Positions 8,162-16,516 of a stretch of 64,000 nt of DNA are shown piece after piece. Under the pieces are notes generated by a model. That model saw only the letters and a list, made by a program, of their open reading frames with translations. It made no database searches and was not told the DNA's origin. The stretch is from Phycisphaerales bacterium (GTDB taxonomy: Bacteria > Planctomycetota > Phycisphaerae > UBA1845 > Fen-1342). How positions within the stretch are numbered: position 1 is the stretch's first letter; every line of letters begins with the position of its first letter. Location of the stretch: contig JALHJL010000003.1 in NCBI GenBank assembly GCA_022839625.1, positions 62,001 through 126,000 of the forward strand, written 5' to 3'. The position numbers and the translations under genes were made by a program.

Positions 8162-9511
8162 ATGCCAACCGTTTTGTCGCAGCAACGCGCGTCGCGCACT
8201 GTCGTTCTGGCCACGATCGTCGTCGGGCTGTTCGTGGGGCCGTGGGCTCCGGGGCAGTCCGCCGGCCGGGCCATCTTCGTGGCCAACAACGGCAACCTGG
8301 AGGGCAGCGTCACGGCCTTCACGGTCAACGCCGACGGCACGCTGACCCTGGTCAACCGCATCGTCACCGGGTCGCGGCCCAACATGACCGTGCCCTGCCC
8401 CGGCTGCAACCCGTATGAGATTTCGATTACGCCCAACGGCCGCTACCTGGTCACCGGCCACGCTTCGACCAACGACCCTTACGAGCAGCTCACGTTCTTC
8501 GAGATCGCCGGCGACGCCAGCATCGAGCAGATCGCCGACTTCAGCGTCGTGGGCACGCCGATGGACGTCGTATGGATCACCGACGAGCGGCTGGCGGCCA
8601 CGCGGACCGACGTGACTCCGAACCAGGTCGTGATCTGGGAGTTTGATCCGGTCTTTCAGACGCTGACGGAGATCGACGCCAAGAACGTGGGGACGTTCAG
8701 CACGTACCTGGCCCTCGACCCGTCGCGAAAGTACCTGTACGTCAACGACTCCGGCTCCGCCAGCACGCTGCGGGCCTTCGCGATCAACCCCGACGGAACG
8801 CTGACCCAGATCGACGCCGAGGCCACCGGCCCCTACTACAACCTCGAGCTGACCGTGTCGCCCGACGGCACCAAGCTCTACGCCGCCGGCGGAATCACGC
8901 ACGTTCTGCTCGGCTTCCACGTCGCCCCGGACGGCACGCTCGCGTCCATGGCGGGCTCGCCGTTCCCGGAGTTCGGCAGCTCCCCCTCCAACGTCGCGGT
9001 GAGCACGGACAACCAGTACCTGCTGGTCGGACACGGCACGGATGCGACCGTCCGCACCGCCAGCATCAACCAGGCCACCGGCGGCCTGACGTATACGGGC
9101 CACATGTTCGACGTGGGCCTGCAAGGCACGCTCGGCGACGTGCAGCGGCTGGACAACCTGTTCTTCGTGACCGACAACTCGACCGCCATCGACGGCATCA
9201 TGGGCGTGTACTCGTTCACGCTGCACGCCAACGGCTCCTTCACGCAGAACGGCCCGATCACCTGGACCAACGGCATCGCCCCGCGCACGATCGCCGTCTG
9301 GAAGCCGGCCGTCCTGCCCGGCGACCTGAACTGCGACGGCGACATCGACTTCGGCGACATCAACCCGTTCGTGTTGTACCTCAGCAACTTCGCGGCCTGG
9401 CAGGCCGCATACGAGGGTTGCCCCGCAACCAACGGGGACATCAACGGCGACGGGCTGTACCCCGACTTCGGCGACATCAACCCGTTCGTGGCCCTGCTGA
9501 GCGGCGGGTAG
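8162..9511 (+). CDS. Secreted lactonase-type beta-propeller protein with dockerin-like tail
   Basis: A 449-residue exported protein. The signal peptide (VVLATIVVGLFVGPWAPGQSA) is followed by repeats of the kind AFAINPDGTLTQID and LTVSPDGTKLYAAGG, typical of the seven-bladed 6-phosphogluconolactonase-like (Pgl/lactonase) propeller. In a secreted protein the sugar-lactone activity is doubtful, and the fold more probably serves binding. The C-terminal 60 residues carry two EF-hand-like loops (DLNCDGDIDFGDINPFV and DINGDGLYPDFGDINPFV). The ATG at 8162 is preceded by AAGGAGG, which decides against the upstream in-frame start at 8060. It stands alone, with a strong palindrome downstream. Confidence 0.87.
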   Translation: MPTVLSQQRASRTVVLATIVVGLFVGPWAPGQSAGRAIFVANNGNLEGSVTAFTVNADGTLTLVNRIVTGSRPNMTVPCPGCNPYEISITPNGRYLVTGHASTNDPYEQLTFFEIAGDASIEQIADFSVVGTPMDVVWITDERLAATRTDVTPNQVVIWEFDPVFQTLTEIDAKNVGTFSTYLALDPSRKYLYVNDSGSASTLRAFAINPDGTLTQIDAEATGPYYNLELTVSPDGTKLYAAGGITHVLLGFHVAPDGTLASMAGSPFPEFGSSPSNVAVSTDNQYLLVGHGTDATVRTASINQATGGLTYTGHMFDVGLQGTLGDVQRLDNLFFVTDNSTAIDGIMGVYSFTLHANGSFTQNGPITWTNGIAPRTIAVWKPAVLPGDLNCDGDIDFGDINPFVLYLSNFAAWQAAYEGCPATNGDINGDGLYPDFGDINPFVALLSGG

Positions 9512-9561
9512 GGCTGAGGTTTCGCGGCGGTCGGCTCCGCACCGACGACTCGCTGAAGTCC

Positions 9562-9583
9562 CCGCAGCGCCCGGGCGCTGCGG
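9562..9583 (+). terminator. Perfect 22-bp palindrome, probable terminator
   Basis: The sequence is its own reverse complement (arms CCGCAGCGCCC and GGGCGCTGCGG). It lies 50 bp after the lactonase-like gene and before mrdA. There is no T-run afterwards, so termination is an inference from position and stem strength. Confidence 0.5.
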
Positions 9584-9667
9584 GCCGGGCGCGCAGTTCG
9601 TTTCGCACCGCTCCGGCTTCGCGATAGACTAGCGTCCCGTATCGGGCGGCGACCCGATCAGGACGCT

Positions 9668-11839
9668 ATGTTTCAAAGACGCCTGACCTGGTTCTCGATC
9701 CTGCTGTGCAGCGTGGCACTGGGAATCATCGCACGGCTTGTGCAGATCCAAGTGGTCCAGGCCGCGGAGTATGAGCGCCTCGCCGAGCGCATCCTGACCC
9801 GCCGCCCGGAGTACGTTCCGGCGCCGCGCGGCACGGTGTTCGACCATGCCGGCCGGCCGCTGCTGACCGACGTGCCCACCGCCGACATCTGCATCCACTA
9901 CGGGGCCCTTACCCAGCGCGACACCTACCTGCGCGAGGTCGCGCGCGCGCTGCGCAAGCGCGGCGACTACCCCGCGGACGCCGAATTGCACGACATCCGC
10001 GCGGACCTGCACGCGCAGATCGACGAGATGTGGTGGCGCCTGGCCGGCCTCACCGGCGTGCCGCAACCCGAGCTGCTCGAGCGCGCCGCCCGCGTGGTGG
10101 CGCGCGTGGAGCGTTGGCGGGCCGCGACCCGACAGGAGGTGATCCGCGAGGAAAACCAGTTGCTGGCCGTGGTAGAGGACGTCGGCAACGAGGTCGCCGT
10201 CGCCGTCCGGCTGGAACTCGGGCACCGCCCCTGGCTACGGGTCGTTCCGAGCTCCCGGCGCGTCGCCGACCGCGCCGACGCCCTGGTCCACGTGCTCGGC
10301 CGGCTGGGGGCCGCCAGCCCGGAACTGCTCGCCGCCGACCCGCTGCGCGGCGACGAGCTGCGCGGACTGCGGCCCGGCGACCGCTGCGGGGTCTCAGGCG
10401 TCGAGCGGCTGGCGGAGACTTCCCTGCGCGGCAAGCGCGGCCGAGTCACACTGGACTACACGTGGCAGCCGCTGGAGCGCACCGAGCCCGTTCGCGGCCG
10501 TGACGTGCACCTTACGATCGACCTGGACTTGCAGGAGTTCGTCCTCGGCCTCCTGGAAGAGGCCGTCCTGGAGCGTCCCGAGATGGAGCGAGCGGGGGCC
10601 GCCGCCGCAGTCGTCGACGTCGCGACCCGCGAGGTGCGGGCCCTGGTGAGCTACCCCGTTTACAGCTACGCGCGCTTTCCCGAGGAGTACGAGCAGCTCC
10701 GGCGCGACGCGCGACGGCTGCCGCTGCTCAGCCGCGCGGTGCAGGCCCAGTATCCGCCCGGCTCGATCTGCAAGGCGATCACGCTGGTCGGCGGCCTGAG
10801 CGACGGCGTGGTCACGCCCGCGACGCGCTTCCACTGCACTGGTCACCTGCTGCCCGACCAGCCCGACCGCTTCCGCTGCTGGATCTACAACCAGTACGAC
10901 GGGATCACGCACGACATGGCGGACAATCCCGCCGGGCAGGACGGGGAGAGCGCCGTCCGCAACTCGTGCAACATCTACTTCTTCCAGGTCGGCCAGAAAC
11001 TGGGGCCGCAGCCCCTCTGCGAGTGGTTCTCCCGCTTCGGCCTGGGCCGGACCACCGGCATGGGCTTGATCGAGGAGACCAGCGGGATTGTGCCCGACGA
11101 AGCCTGGATGCTGCGCGTTGCCGGCCGGCGACATCAAAACGCCGACGCCTGGAACTTCTCCATCGGCCAGGGCGAGGTCACCATCACGCCGATCCAGGCC
11201 GCCGGCGTGGTGGCGGCGATTGCATCCGGGCAGTGGGCGCCGCTGCGGCTGGCCTACGACGACACCGGCCACGCCTGCGGCGCCCCGCCGACGCCGCCCA
11301 CCACCTTTGATGAGTCCGCGCTGCGCGTGCTCCGGCGGGGTATGTGGCGCGTAGTAAACGAATACGGCGGGACCGCGTACAAGTATGCCCGGCTCGCGGC
11401 ACCCGGCTACGAGTTCTGCGGCAAGACCGGCTCGGCCCAGACCCCGCCACGGCCCGTTGCGTACCGATATACGTTCGAGTGGCCGGGCGGCCGGCGCGCG
11501 AGCGCCGTGGCCTTCGTGGAAGAGGACGCGCTGGCCCAGGTCGTGGATCCTGGCGACGAAACGCCACGCTGCGTCGGCCGGCACACCGTCGAGCGCTACC
11601 CCAACCTGGACGAAGGCGAGCGTCTGCCCGCCCACGCCTGGTTCATCGGCTACACCCAGCCGTCCGCGACCCCGCGCGGAGAGCGCCCGAGCGACAAGGT
11701 ATTCGCGATCGCGGTGCTCGTGGAGTTCGGCGGGAGCGGCGGATCGGTCGCCGGGCCGGTGGCCAAGCGGATCGCGGAGTACCTGCTGCGGGGACCGGAG
11801 ACGCGGAACCAGGAGTCGGGGCTCAAGGATGAGGGATGA
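9668..11839 (+). CDS. mrdA: Penicillin-binding protein 2 (elongasome transpeptidase)
   Basis: Class B PBP of 723 residues that cross-links peptidoglycan during side-wall growth. It has one N-terminal membrane anchor (residues about 7-30), a dimerisation/pedestal region, and a transpeptidase domain with all three catalytic motifs: SICK with Ser366 as nucleophile (family SxxK), SCN at about 433, and KTG at about 586 (GKTGSAQ). The length is about 100 residues above the usual PBP2; the extra lies mainly between the anchor and the transpeptidase domain and around 595-650. It overlaps rodA by four bases (ATGA), so the pair is translationally coupled as in the mrdAB operon. The start at 9668 has AGGA upstream. 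Planctomycetes were long thought to lack a wall; this gene argues that this one makes peptidoglycan. Confidence 0.92.
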   Translation: MFQRRLTWFSILLCSVALGIIARLVQIQVVQAAEYERLAERILTRRPEYVPAPRGTVFDHAGRPLLTDVPTADICIHYGALTQRDTYLREVARALRKRGDYPADAELHDIRADLHAQIDEMWWRLAGLTGVPQPELLERAARVVARVERWRAATRQEVIREENQLLAVVEDVGNEVAVAVRLELGHRPWLRVVPSSRRVADRADALVHVLGRLGAASPELLAADPLRGDELRGLRPGDRCGVSGVERLAETSLRGKRGRVTLDYTWQPLERTEPVRGRDVHLTIDLDLQEFVLGLLEEAVLERPEMERAGAAAAVVDVATREVRALVSYPVYSYARFPEEYEQLRRDARRLPLLSRAVQAQYPPGSICKAITLVGGLSDGVVTPATRFHCTGHLLPDQPDRFRCWIYNQYDGITHDMADNPAGQDGESAVRNSCNIYFFQVGQKLGPQPLCEWFSRFGLGRTTGMGLIEETSGIVPDEAWMLRVAGRRHQNADAWNFSIGQGEVTITPIQAAGVVAAIASGQWAPLRLAYDDTGHACGAPPTPPTTFDESALRVLRRGMWRVVNEYGGTAYKYARLAAPGYEFCGKTGSAQTPPRPVAYRYTFEWPGGRRASAVAFVEEDALAQVVDPGDETPRCVGRHTVERYPNLDEGERLPAHAWFIGYTQPSATPRGERPSDKVFAIAVLVEFGGSGGSVAGPVAKRIAEYLLRGPETRNQESGLKDEG

Positions 11840-13074
11840 GCGACCGTCCGATCCTCAACTTGACACTGCTCGGCTGGGGCCTGGCGGTCCCGGTGCTCTT
11901 CCTCGCCACGATCGGGCTCCTGTGCATCCACGCAACGGATCGCGGTGCGGCGCCGGCCGCCGACCTTGGTGTCGCGGACGGCGCGCCCGTGACCGACGTT
12001 GGAATGCTCACGCGCCTTTATGAGCGGATCGGCCCCCAAACGGTCCGGCAGTCCGTCTTCCTTCTCAGCGGCGCCGGTCTGATGTTGCTCGTGCTGTGGC
12101 CGAGCTACCAGAAGATCGGGCGGTACGCGTATCCGCTGTATGCAGGGGTCATCGCCCTGTTGCTCCTCGTCGCGTTGGACCGTTTCATCGACCACCCGCT
12201 GGTGGAAGTACAGCGCGGCGCGCGACGCTGGATCGGCTATGCGGGCGTGAAGGTCCAGCCGTCGGAGTTCATCAAGCTGGCGCTGATTCTCGCCCTGGCC
12301 CGGTACCTGCGCTTTCGTAGTTCGTACCGGCGCTGGTGGGGCCTGGTCCCGCCTTTCCTGCTCACGGTCGTCCCGATGTTTCTGATCCTCTTCCAGCCCG
12401 ACCTGGGCACGCTCCTGATGCTGCTGCCGGTACTGTTTGCCATGCTCTTCGTGGCCGGCGCCCGCCTGCGCCACCTGCTCAGCGTGCTGTTGCTGGGCGC
12501 CGCGCTCATGCCGCTGTTCTACGTCTACGGCATGAAAGACTACCAGCGGGCGCGCATCCAGGTTCTCTTCAAGCAGAGCACCGCGGACGAAGCCTGGCAC
12601 ATGGACCAGGGCTACCAGCTCCGGCAATCGAAGATCGCGCTGGGCACCGGCGGGCTGACGGGCACCGGCTACCGCGAGGGGATCTTCGTTCAGTACCGCG
12701 ACCTCCTGCCCGAAGAGCACAACGACTTCATCTTTGCCATCATCGGCCACCAGTGGGGTCTGCTCGGCGGCGTGCTGGTGATCCTGGCCTACGGCGTGAT
12801 CCTGATTTGCGGTCTGGAAGTGGCCACCGTCACCAACGATCCCTTCGGGCGACTCGTGGCCATCGGCGTGGTCGTGATGATCGCGGCACAGGCACTGCTC
12901 AACATCTGCATGACCATCGGGCTGGCCCCCATTACCGGCATGCCGCTGCCCTTTGTCAGTGCCGGCGGCAGCAGCCTGTGGGCCAACTTCTTCGGCCTGG
13001 GACTGTTGGTCAATGTGGCCCAGCGGCGTCCCCTGCTGATTGCTCGCCCGCCCTTCGAGCATCAGGACGAGTGA
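11836..13074 (+). CDS. rodA: Peptidoglycan glycosyltransferase RodA (SEDS family)
   Basis: Polytopic inner-membrane protein of 412 residues in the FtsW/RodA/SpoVE family, which polymerises lipid II glycan strands together with PBP2. About ten hydrophobic helices are visible. Family motifs include RWIGYAGVKVQPSEFIKLAL, FQPDLGTLLMLLPVLFAMLF, EHNDFIFAIIGHQWG and GMPLPFVSAGGSSLW. The coding start overlaps the stop of mrdA (ATGA), so the two are one operon, and the pairing with PBP2 rather than with division genes supports RodA over FtsW. Confidence 0.92.
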   Translation: MSDRPILNLTLLGWGLAVPVLFLATIGLLCIHATDRGAAPAADLGVADGAPVTDVGMLTRLYERIGPQTVRQSVFLLSGAGLMLLVLWPSYQKIGRYAYPLYAGVIALLLLVALDRFIDHPLVEVQRGARRWIGYAGVKVQPSEFIKLALILALARYLRFRSSYRRWWGLVPPFLLTVVPMFLILFQPDLGTLLMLLPVLFAMLFVAGARLRHLLSVLLLGAALMPLFYVYGMKDYQRARIQVLFKQSTADEAWHMDQGYQLRQSKIALGTGGLTGTGYREGIFVQYRDLLPEEHNDFIFAIIGHQWGLLGGVLVILAYGVILICGLEVATVTNDPFGRLVAIGVVVMIAAQALLNICMTIGLAPITGMPLPFVSAGGSSLWANFFGLGLLVNVAQRRPLLIARPPFEHQDE

Positions 13075-13138
13075 CAACGCCGCCTTGCGGCGTGCGGCAC
13101 ACTTCCCCGAGGAACCTCCGGCGGATACAACTCGCTCC

Positions 13139-14263
13139 GTGAGCCAACCATCGGATATCCAGCCTCCCACGATCGACCGTGGCCCGTTGGCCGGGTTGCC
13201 CCCAACGCTGGAATGGGTCGGCGGTCGCGACGGCGTCCTACGGCTCCTCGACCAGACCCTCCTCCCGTCCCGCATCGAAACGCGGGACACGGCCACCGCC
13301 GAGCAGGTCTGGGAGGCTGTCCGCGTGCTCCGCGTGCGCGGCGCCCCGGCGATCGGGGTGGCGGCGGCGTACGGCCTGTGCCTGGGGTTGCGGCCGCATC
13401 GCGGGCTGGCGCGCGACGCCTTCGTGACGACGCTGCGCGAGATCGGCCAGTACCTCTGCTCGTGTCGGCCGACCGCCGTCAACCTGGCATGGGCGATCAA
13501 CCGCATGACGTCCGTCGCCGAACACTACCCCGGCGGGCCGGCTTCCGCCCTGTGGGACGCGCTGCTGACCGAAGCGCACGCCATGGCGGCCGAGGACGCC
13601 GCCGCGTGCCGGCGCATCGGCGAGCACGGCGCGGCGCTGGTTCCCGACGGCGGCGGCGTCCTGACGCACTGCAACGCCGGGGCGCTGGCGACCGTCGCCT
13701 ATGGCACCGCACTTTCGCTGCTGTACGTCGCGCACGCCCGGGGCCGCCGATTCCGCGCCTACGCCGACGAAACGCGTCCGCTCCTGCAAGGCGCGCGGCT
13801 CACGGCGTTTGAGTTGAGCCAGGCCGGGATTGACGTGACGGTCCTGTGCGACGTTGCCGCGGCCAGCCTGATGCAGGCCGGCCGGATTCAACTCGTCGTG
13901 GTCGGGGCAGACCGCATCGCGGCCAACGGCGACACGGCCAACAAGATCGGCACCTACGCCCTCGCCCTGGCCGCCAGGCAGCATGACATCCCGTTCTATG
14001 TCGCGGCTCCGCTCAGCACGTTCGACTGCTCGGCCCCGTCCGGCCAGGCGATTCCAATCGAACAGCGGCCCGAAGATGAGGTCCGCACGTGCGGCGGCGC
14101 CGCGGTCGCGCCCGCCGGCGTCCGCTGTTTCAATCCGGCGTTCGACGTCACGCCTGCGGCGCTGATCACGGGCATTGTGACCGAGCGCGGACTCGTGCAA
14201 CCGGTCACGCGAGAGCGCATCGGCGATTTCTTCGCCTCAGGATCTCAAACGCCTTGTCTGTAG
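13139..14263 (+). CDS. mtnA: Methylthioribose-1-phosphate isomerase
   Basis: Isomerises 5-methylthioribose-1-phosphate to the ribulose form in methionine salvage; member of the eIF-2B alpha-like family. Diagnostic stretches are LRVRGAPAIGVAAAYGL near the N-terminus, LTHCNAGALATVAYGTAL with the catalytic Cys, and VVGADRIAANGDTANKIGTY with the catalytic Asp. I place the start at the GTG at 13139 (374 residues, normal length). An in-frame ATG at 13040 would overlap rodA by 35 bp and add an uncharacteristic leader. It follows rodA closely and may share its transcript. No other methionine-salvage gene is visible in the window. Confidence 0.9.
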   Translation: MSQPSDIQPPTIDRGPLAGLPPTLEWVGGRDGVLRLLDQTLLPSRIETRDTATAEQVWEAVRVLRVRGAPAIGVAAAYGLCLGLRPHRGLARDAFVTTLREIGQYLCSCRPTAVNLAWAINRMTSVAEHYPGGPASALWDALLTEAHAMAAEDAAACRRIGEHGAALVPDGGGVLTHCNAGALATVAYGTALSLLYVAHARGRRFRAYADETRPLLQGARLTAFELSQAGIDVTVLCDVAAASLMQAGRIQLVVVGADRIAANGDTANKIGTYALALAARQHDIPFYVAAPLSTFDCSAPSGQAIPIEQRPEDEVRTCGGAAVAPAGVRCFNPAFDVTPAALITGIVTERGLVQPVTRERIGDFFASGSQTPCL

Positions 14264-14423
14264 CGGCGACCCGACCCTTCTGGTCCGCCGCGGCGATGCG
14301 CTCGGGCGCATCGGAGCTGTCGGCCCCAGCGAAGCGGCCTGATGAGCACCGTCGCGCTCAGTGCAACGCCCCCCTCCAGCACAACAAGGTGACTAGCGCT
14401 TTGAACCAACCCGCCCCGCGGAC

Positions 14424-14630
14424 TCATGCATAGTGCAGCTTGCCGCGCGGCAACGGGATTGGGCGGCCAAGCTCCTTGGCCGTCGCGATCCACTCGCGGG
14501 CCACGCGCTCCACGGCGCGGAGCGCCGCGCGATATGTACGTCCGTCGGCCATGCAGCCGGGCAGCTCGGGAACTTCCGCGATGAAGGCCTCATCCTCGTG
14601 CGACCAGTAGATGATTGCCTCGTATTTCAT
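14424..14630 (-). CDS. hicB: HicB-family antitoxin
   Basis: A 68-residue protein matching the HicB-like antitoxin core: MKYEAIIYWSHEDEAFIAEV, then PELPGCMADG, ending REWIATAKELGRPIPLPRG. In intact type II systems HicB binds and inhibits the mRNA-cleaving HicA toxin and represses the operon. Here the upstream toxin gene is broken, so this is an orphan antitoxin. The ATG at 14630 overlaps the old hicA stop (ATGA), as in intact hicAB pairs. It lacks an added DNA-binding domain. Confidence 0.88.
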   Translation of the reverse strand: MKYEAIIYWSHEDEAFIAEVPELPGCMADGRTYRAALRAVERVAREWIATAKELGRPIPLPRGKLHYA

Positions 14631-14854
14631 GGCACGTCGCCCAAACGGTTCTTCAAGATGAGCTGCCGAACCTGTTTCACCTGGTACGCCTCGAAAGCGA
14701 GCCCTTCGCCTGAAGGTTGATGATCTCCTCGATCCCGTCGCGCGTGAAGATGTGATGATCTCCGCGCACGCGCTGGTCAAAACCGAGCTTCTTCCGCAGA
14801 GCGGTCCGCCGTCCCGTGCAAGATCCGTTCCAGCGTTTTCCGGTGCTTGGTCAC
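14627..14854 (-). pseudogene. hicA: Broken hicA toxin gene
   Basis: Pieces of a HicA-like toxin appear in three frames. The GTG at 14854 opens VTKHRKTLERILHGTADR. A frame jump and a probable deletion then lead to LRKKLGFDQRVRGDHHIFTR and DGIEEIINLQAKG, which contains the catalytic-His region. A second jump leads to EAYQVKQVRQLILKNRLGDV and P-stop. Read straight through, the first frame stops after about 25 codons. The remnant is 228 bp against roughly 250 bp for intact homologues. The order and the four-base overlap with hicB are preserved, so decay is probably recent. Confidence 0.85.
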
Positions 14855-15104
14855 GGACCTGTCCGTTCGATCACCGCTACGCCACCTATATCATATCGGC
14901 GAGCGCCGTGCGTTCGCACGGCGACGGCGCCAAGTTTCCACGAGCCGTCGCATCCGCACTGACATGCCGCCCCAGGCAACGCCCAGCGCTGCCTTCGGGA
15001 GCGGGCTCGCCCCACCCGCCGCGCCTCGTCAGAGGTCTCCGAAGCTGCCGAACAGGCATCTTCGCCCCGATTGCACCGCCCGGCGTCCGTCGAAAGAAGG
15101 CCGA

Positions 15105-15129
15105 CCCAGCCTCTCCGCTGGGGTTTTTT
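15105..15129 (+). terminator. Intrinsic terminator
   Basis: Six-base stem CCCAGC/GCTGGG with a six-base loop, followed by GGTTTTTTG. It is the most classical rho-independent terminator seen in this window. Confidence 0.7.
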
Positions 15130-15145
15130 GCGGCAGGCAAGGGGC

Positions 15146-15175
15146 TTGATGGGCCAACTGGTGGCCCGGTATACT
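15146..15175 (+). promoter_or_regulatory. Predicted promoter with palindrome in the spacer
   Basis: TTGATG (15146-15151), 18-bp spacer, TATACT (15170-15175). The spacer holds a perfect 6-bp inverted repeat, GGGCCA-ACTGG-TGGCCC (15151-15167), a plausible operator. It lies 50 bp before the ATG at 15225. Confidence 0.6.
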
Positions 15176-15224
15176 TCCGGCGTCCCTCGAACCGGGGGAC
15201 GCGGCACGTACGGGAGTGCGACGG

Positions 15225-15437
15225 ATGTGGAACGTGCGGAAGAAGAGGCTGTGGGCGGCGATCGTGGCGTGCGGCGTCGGCACCGTCTTTCAGGTTCTCC
15301 CCGGCGGTTGCGCGGAGTACTATACCAACCTGGCGGTCACCTCCTTCAACTTCTGCTCCGTGTTCAACTGCGAAGGCGGGACGTTCTTCAATCTCTGCGA
15401 ACCGAACCGGATCCTGTTGGATTGCCCCACCCCTTAG
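15225..15437 (+). CDS. Small Cys-rich exported protein A
   Basis: A 70-residue protein with a basic start (MWNVRKKRLW) and a hydrophobic segment (AAIVACGVGTVFQVLPGGC), i.e. a signal peptide or lipoprotein-like leader. The short mature part has regularly placed Cys residues (FNFCSVFNCEGGTFFNLCEP). GGGAG lies eight bases before the ATG. No function is recognised. It is the first of two related genes: the next one repeats the pattern FN-x-C-x(3-4)-DC/NC. Both follow the same predicted promoter and are separated by 29 bp, so they are probably co-expressed. Extracytoplasmic disulphides or metal binding are possible. Confidence 0.7.
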   Translation: MWNVRKKRLWAAIVACGVGTVFQVLPGGCAEYYTNLAVTSFNFCSVFNCEGGTFFNLCEPNRILLDCPTP

Positions 15438-15466
15438 TAGACGCGATGATACGCCGAGGTGTGACC

Positions 15467-15730
15467 ATGCGTCGTTGCTACAGGTTTCTCGTCAACACTG
15501 CCCTGGTCGCAGCGCTCGGTACGTGCTTCCAGTGCGGCGGTTGTTCCTTGTGCGGGATCGGCCAGTATATCGCGAATTTCAACCCGTGCGGCACGATCCT
15601 GGACTGCGACCCGGTCACCTACGAGTTCATCCGATCGGGTTACCAGGGCCCCGGCGCCGACCCCGACATCGACCCGGCCTGCACGTATCCGCCGTACTGT
15701 GCGAACGACCCATTCGTATCCAGTCAGTAG
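15467..15730 (+). CDS. Small Cys-rich exported protein B
   Basis: An 87-residue protein with signal peptide (MRRCYRFLVNTALVAALGTC) and a mature part containing FQCGGCSLCGIGQ, FNPCGTILDCDPVTYEFIRS and GPGADPDIDPACTYPPYC. The CGGCSLC cluster and the later paired Cys suggest several disulphides or a metal site. I chose the ATG at 15467 because GAGG sits seven bases upstream; an in-frame ATG at 15446 is the alternative. It is paralogous in layout to the gene just upstream. I have the impression that similar small proteins occur in other planctomycetes, but I cannot name a family. Confidence 0.7.
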   Translation: MRRCYRFLVNTALVAALGTCFQCGGCSLCGIGQYIANFNPCGTILDCDPVTYEFIRSGYQGPGADPDIDPACTYPPYCANDPFVSSQ

Positions 15731-15775
15731 CCGGCTCGGGCGCAGAGCGCGGAAGGCCCGCACATTCGTTCCGCG

Positions 15776-16516
15776 ATGGAAGTCGCGCTGTTTGCCACCT
15801 GCCTGACGGACACTTTCTATCCCCGCGTGGGCCAGGCGGTGGTTCGCCTTCTGCGTCACTTCGGATGCCGCGTCTGCTTTCCCGACGGACAAACCTGCTG
15901 CGGCCAGCCCGCGTACAACAGCGGCTTCCACGCCGAGGCGGCGGCACTGCTGCACCGCATGACCCGCGTCTTCGCGCCGTACGCCTGCGTCGTGACGCCC
16001 TCGGCGTCCTGCGCCGCGATGGTCAAACACCACGGGCCGCCGCTGCTGGCGGACAACCCGCCGGCCCATGAGGCCGCGCTGCGACTGGCCGACAAGACGT
16101 GGGAATTCAACACCTTCCTACGGGACCAGCTCAACGTGGACGTGGCCGGCCTGCTGCGGTTCGAGGAGCCCGTCACCTTCCACTACCCGTGTCATGCCCG
16201 CGAGCTCTACAGCCCGGCGGACCTGCAAGGCTGGCTCCGCGGCAACGGCCACGACGTGCGCACGCCCGTGCACGCCGACCTGTGCTGCGGCTTCGGCGGG
16301 GTGTTTGCCGTCGAGTTCCCCGAAGTCAGCGGCGCCATGCTGGATGACAAGCTGACCGAGTTGGCCGCGACCGGCGCCACCCTGGTCATCTGCAACGAGG
16401 CCGCCTGTGCCTTGCAGATGATGGGCGGGGCCCGCCGGCGCGGCCTGCCGCTGCGTTTCAAGCACCTGGCCGAATGCCTGGCCGAATCCCTCGGACTGCT
16501 GGAGCCGGCCGCATGA
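15776..16516 (+). CDS. lutA: L-lactate dehydrogenase complex Fe-S subunit LutA
   Basis: A 246-residue protein of the LutA/YkgE family with two Cys-rich CCG domains (TCCGQPAYNSGF near residue 42 and DLCCGFGGVFAV near 165), each expected to hold an iron-sulphur or related cluster. With LutB and LutC it oxidises L-lactate to pyruvate. The stop overlaps the lutB start (ATGA), which argues for coupled translation. The start MEVALFATCLTDTFYP is the normal family N-terminus. Confidence 0.92.
   Translation: MEVALFATCLTDTFYPRVGQAVVRLLRHFGCRVCFPDGQTCCGQPAYNSGFHAEAAALLHRMTRVFAPYACVVTPSASCAAMVKHHGPPLLADNPPAHEAALRLADKTWEFNTFLRDQLNVDVAGLLRFEEPVTFHYPCHARELYSPADLQGWLRGNGHDVRTPVHADLCCGFGGVFAVEFPEVSGAMLDDKLTELAATGATLVICNEAACALQMMGGARRRGLPLRFKHLAECLAESLGLLEPAA

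Larger units (their letters stand above)
14855..15224. other. Intergenic region, 370 bp, with terminator and promoter
   Basis: No convincing protein gene. It holds an intrinsic terminator at 15105-15129 and a promoter at 15146-15175 ahead of the small exported proteins. What the terminator ends is unclear, since the last plus-strand gene stops at 14263; an unrecognised small RNA in 14855-15104 is possible but unproven. Confidence 0.5.
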
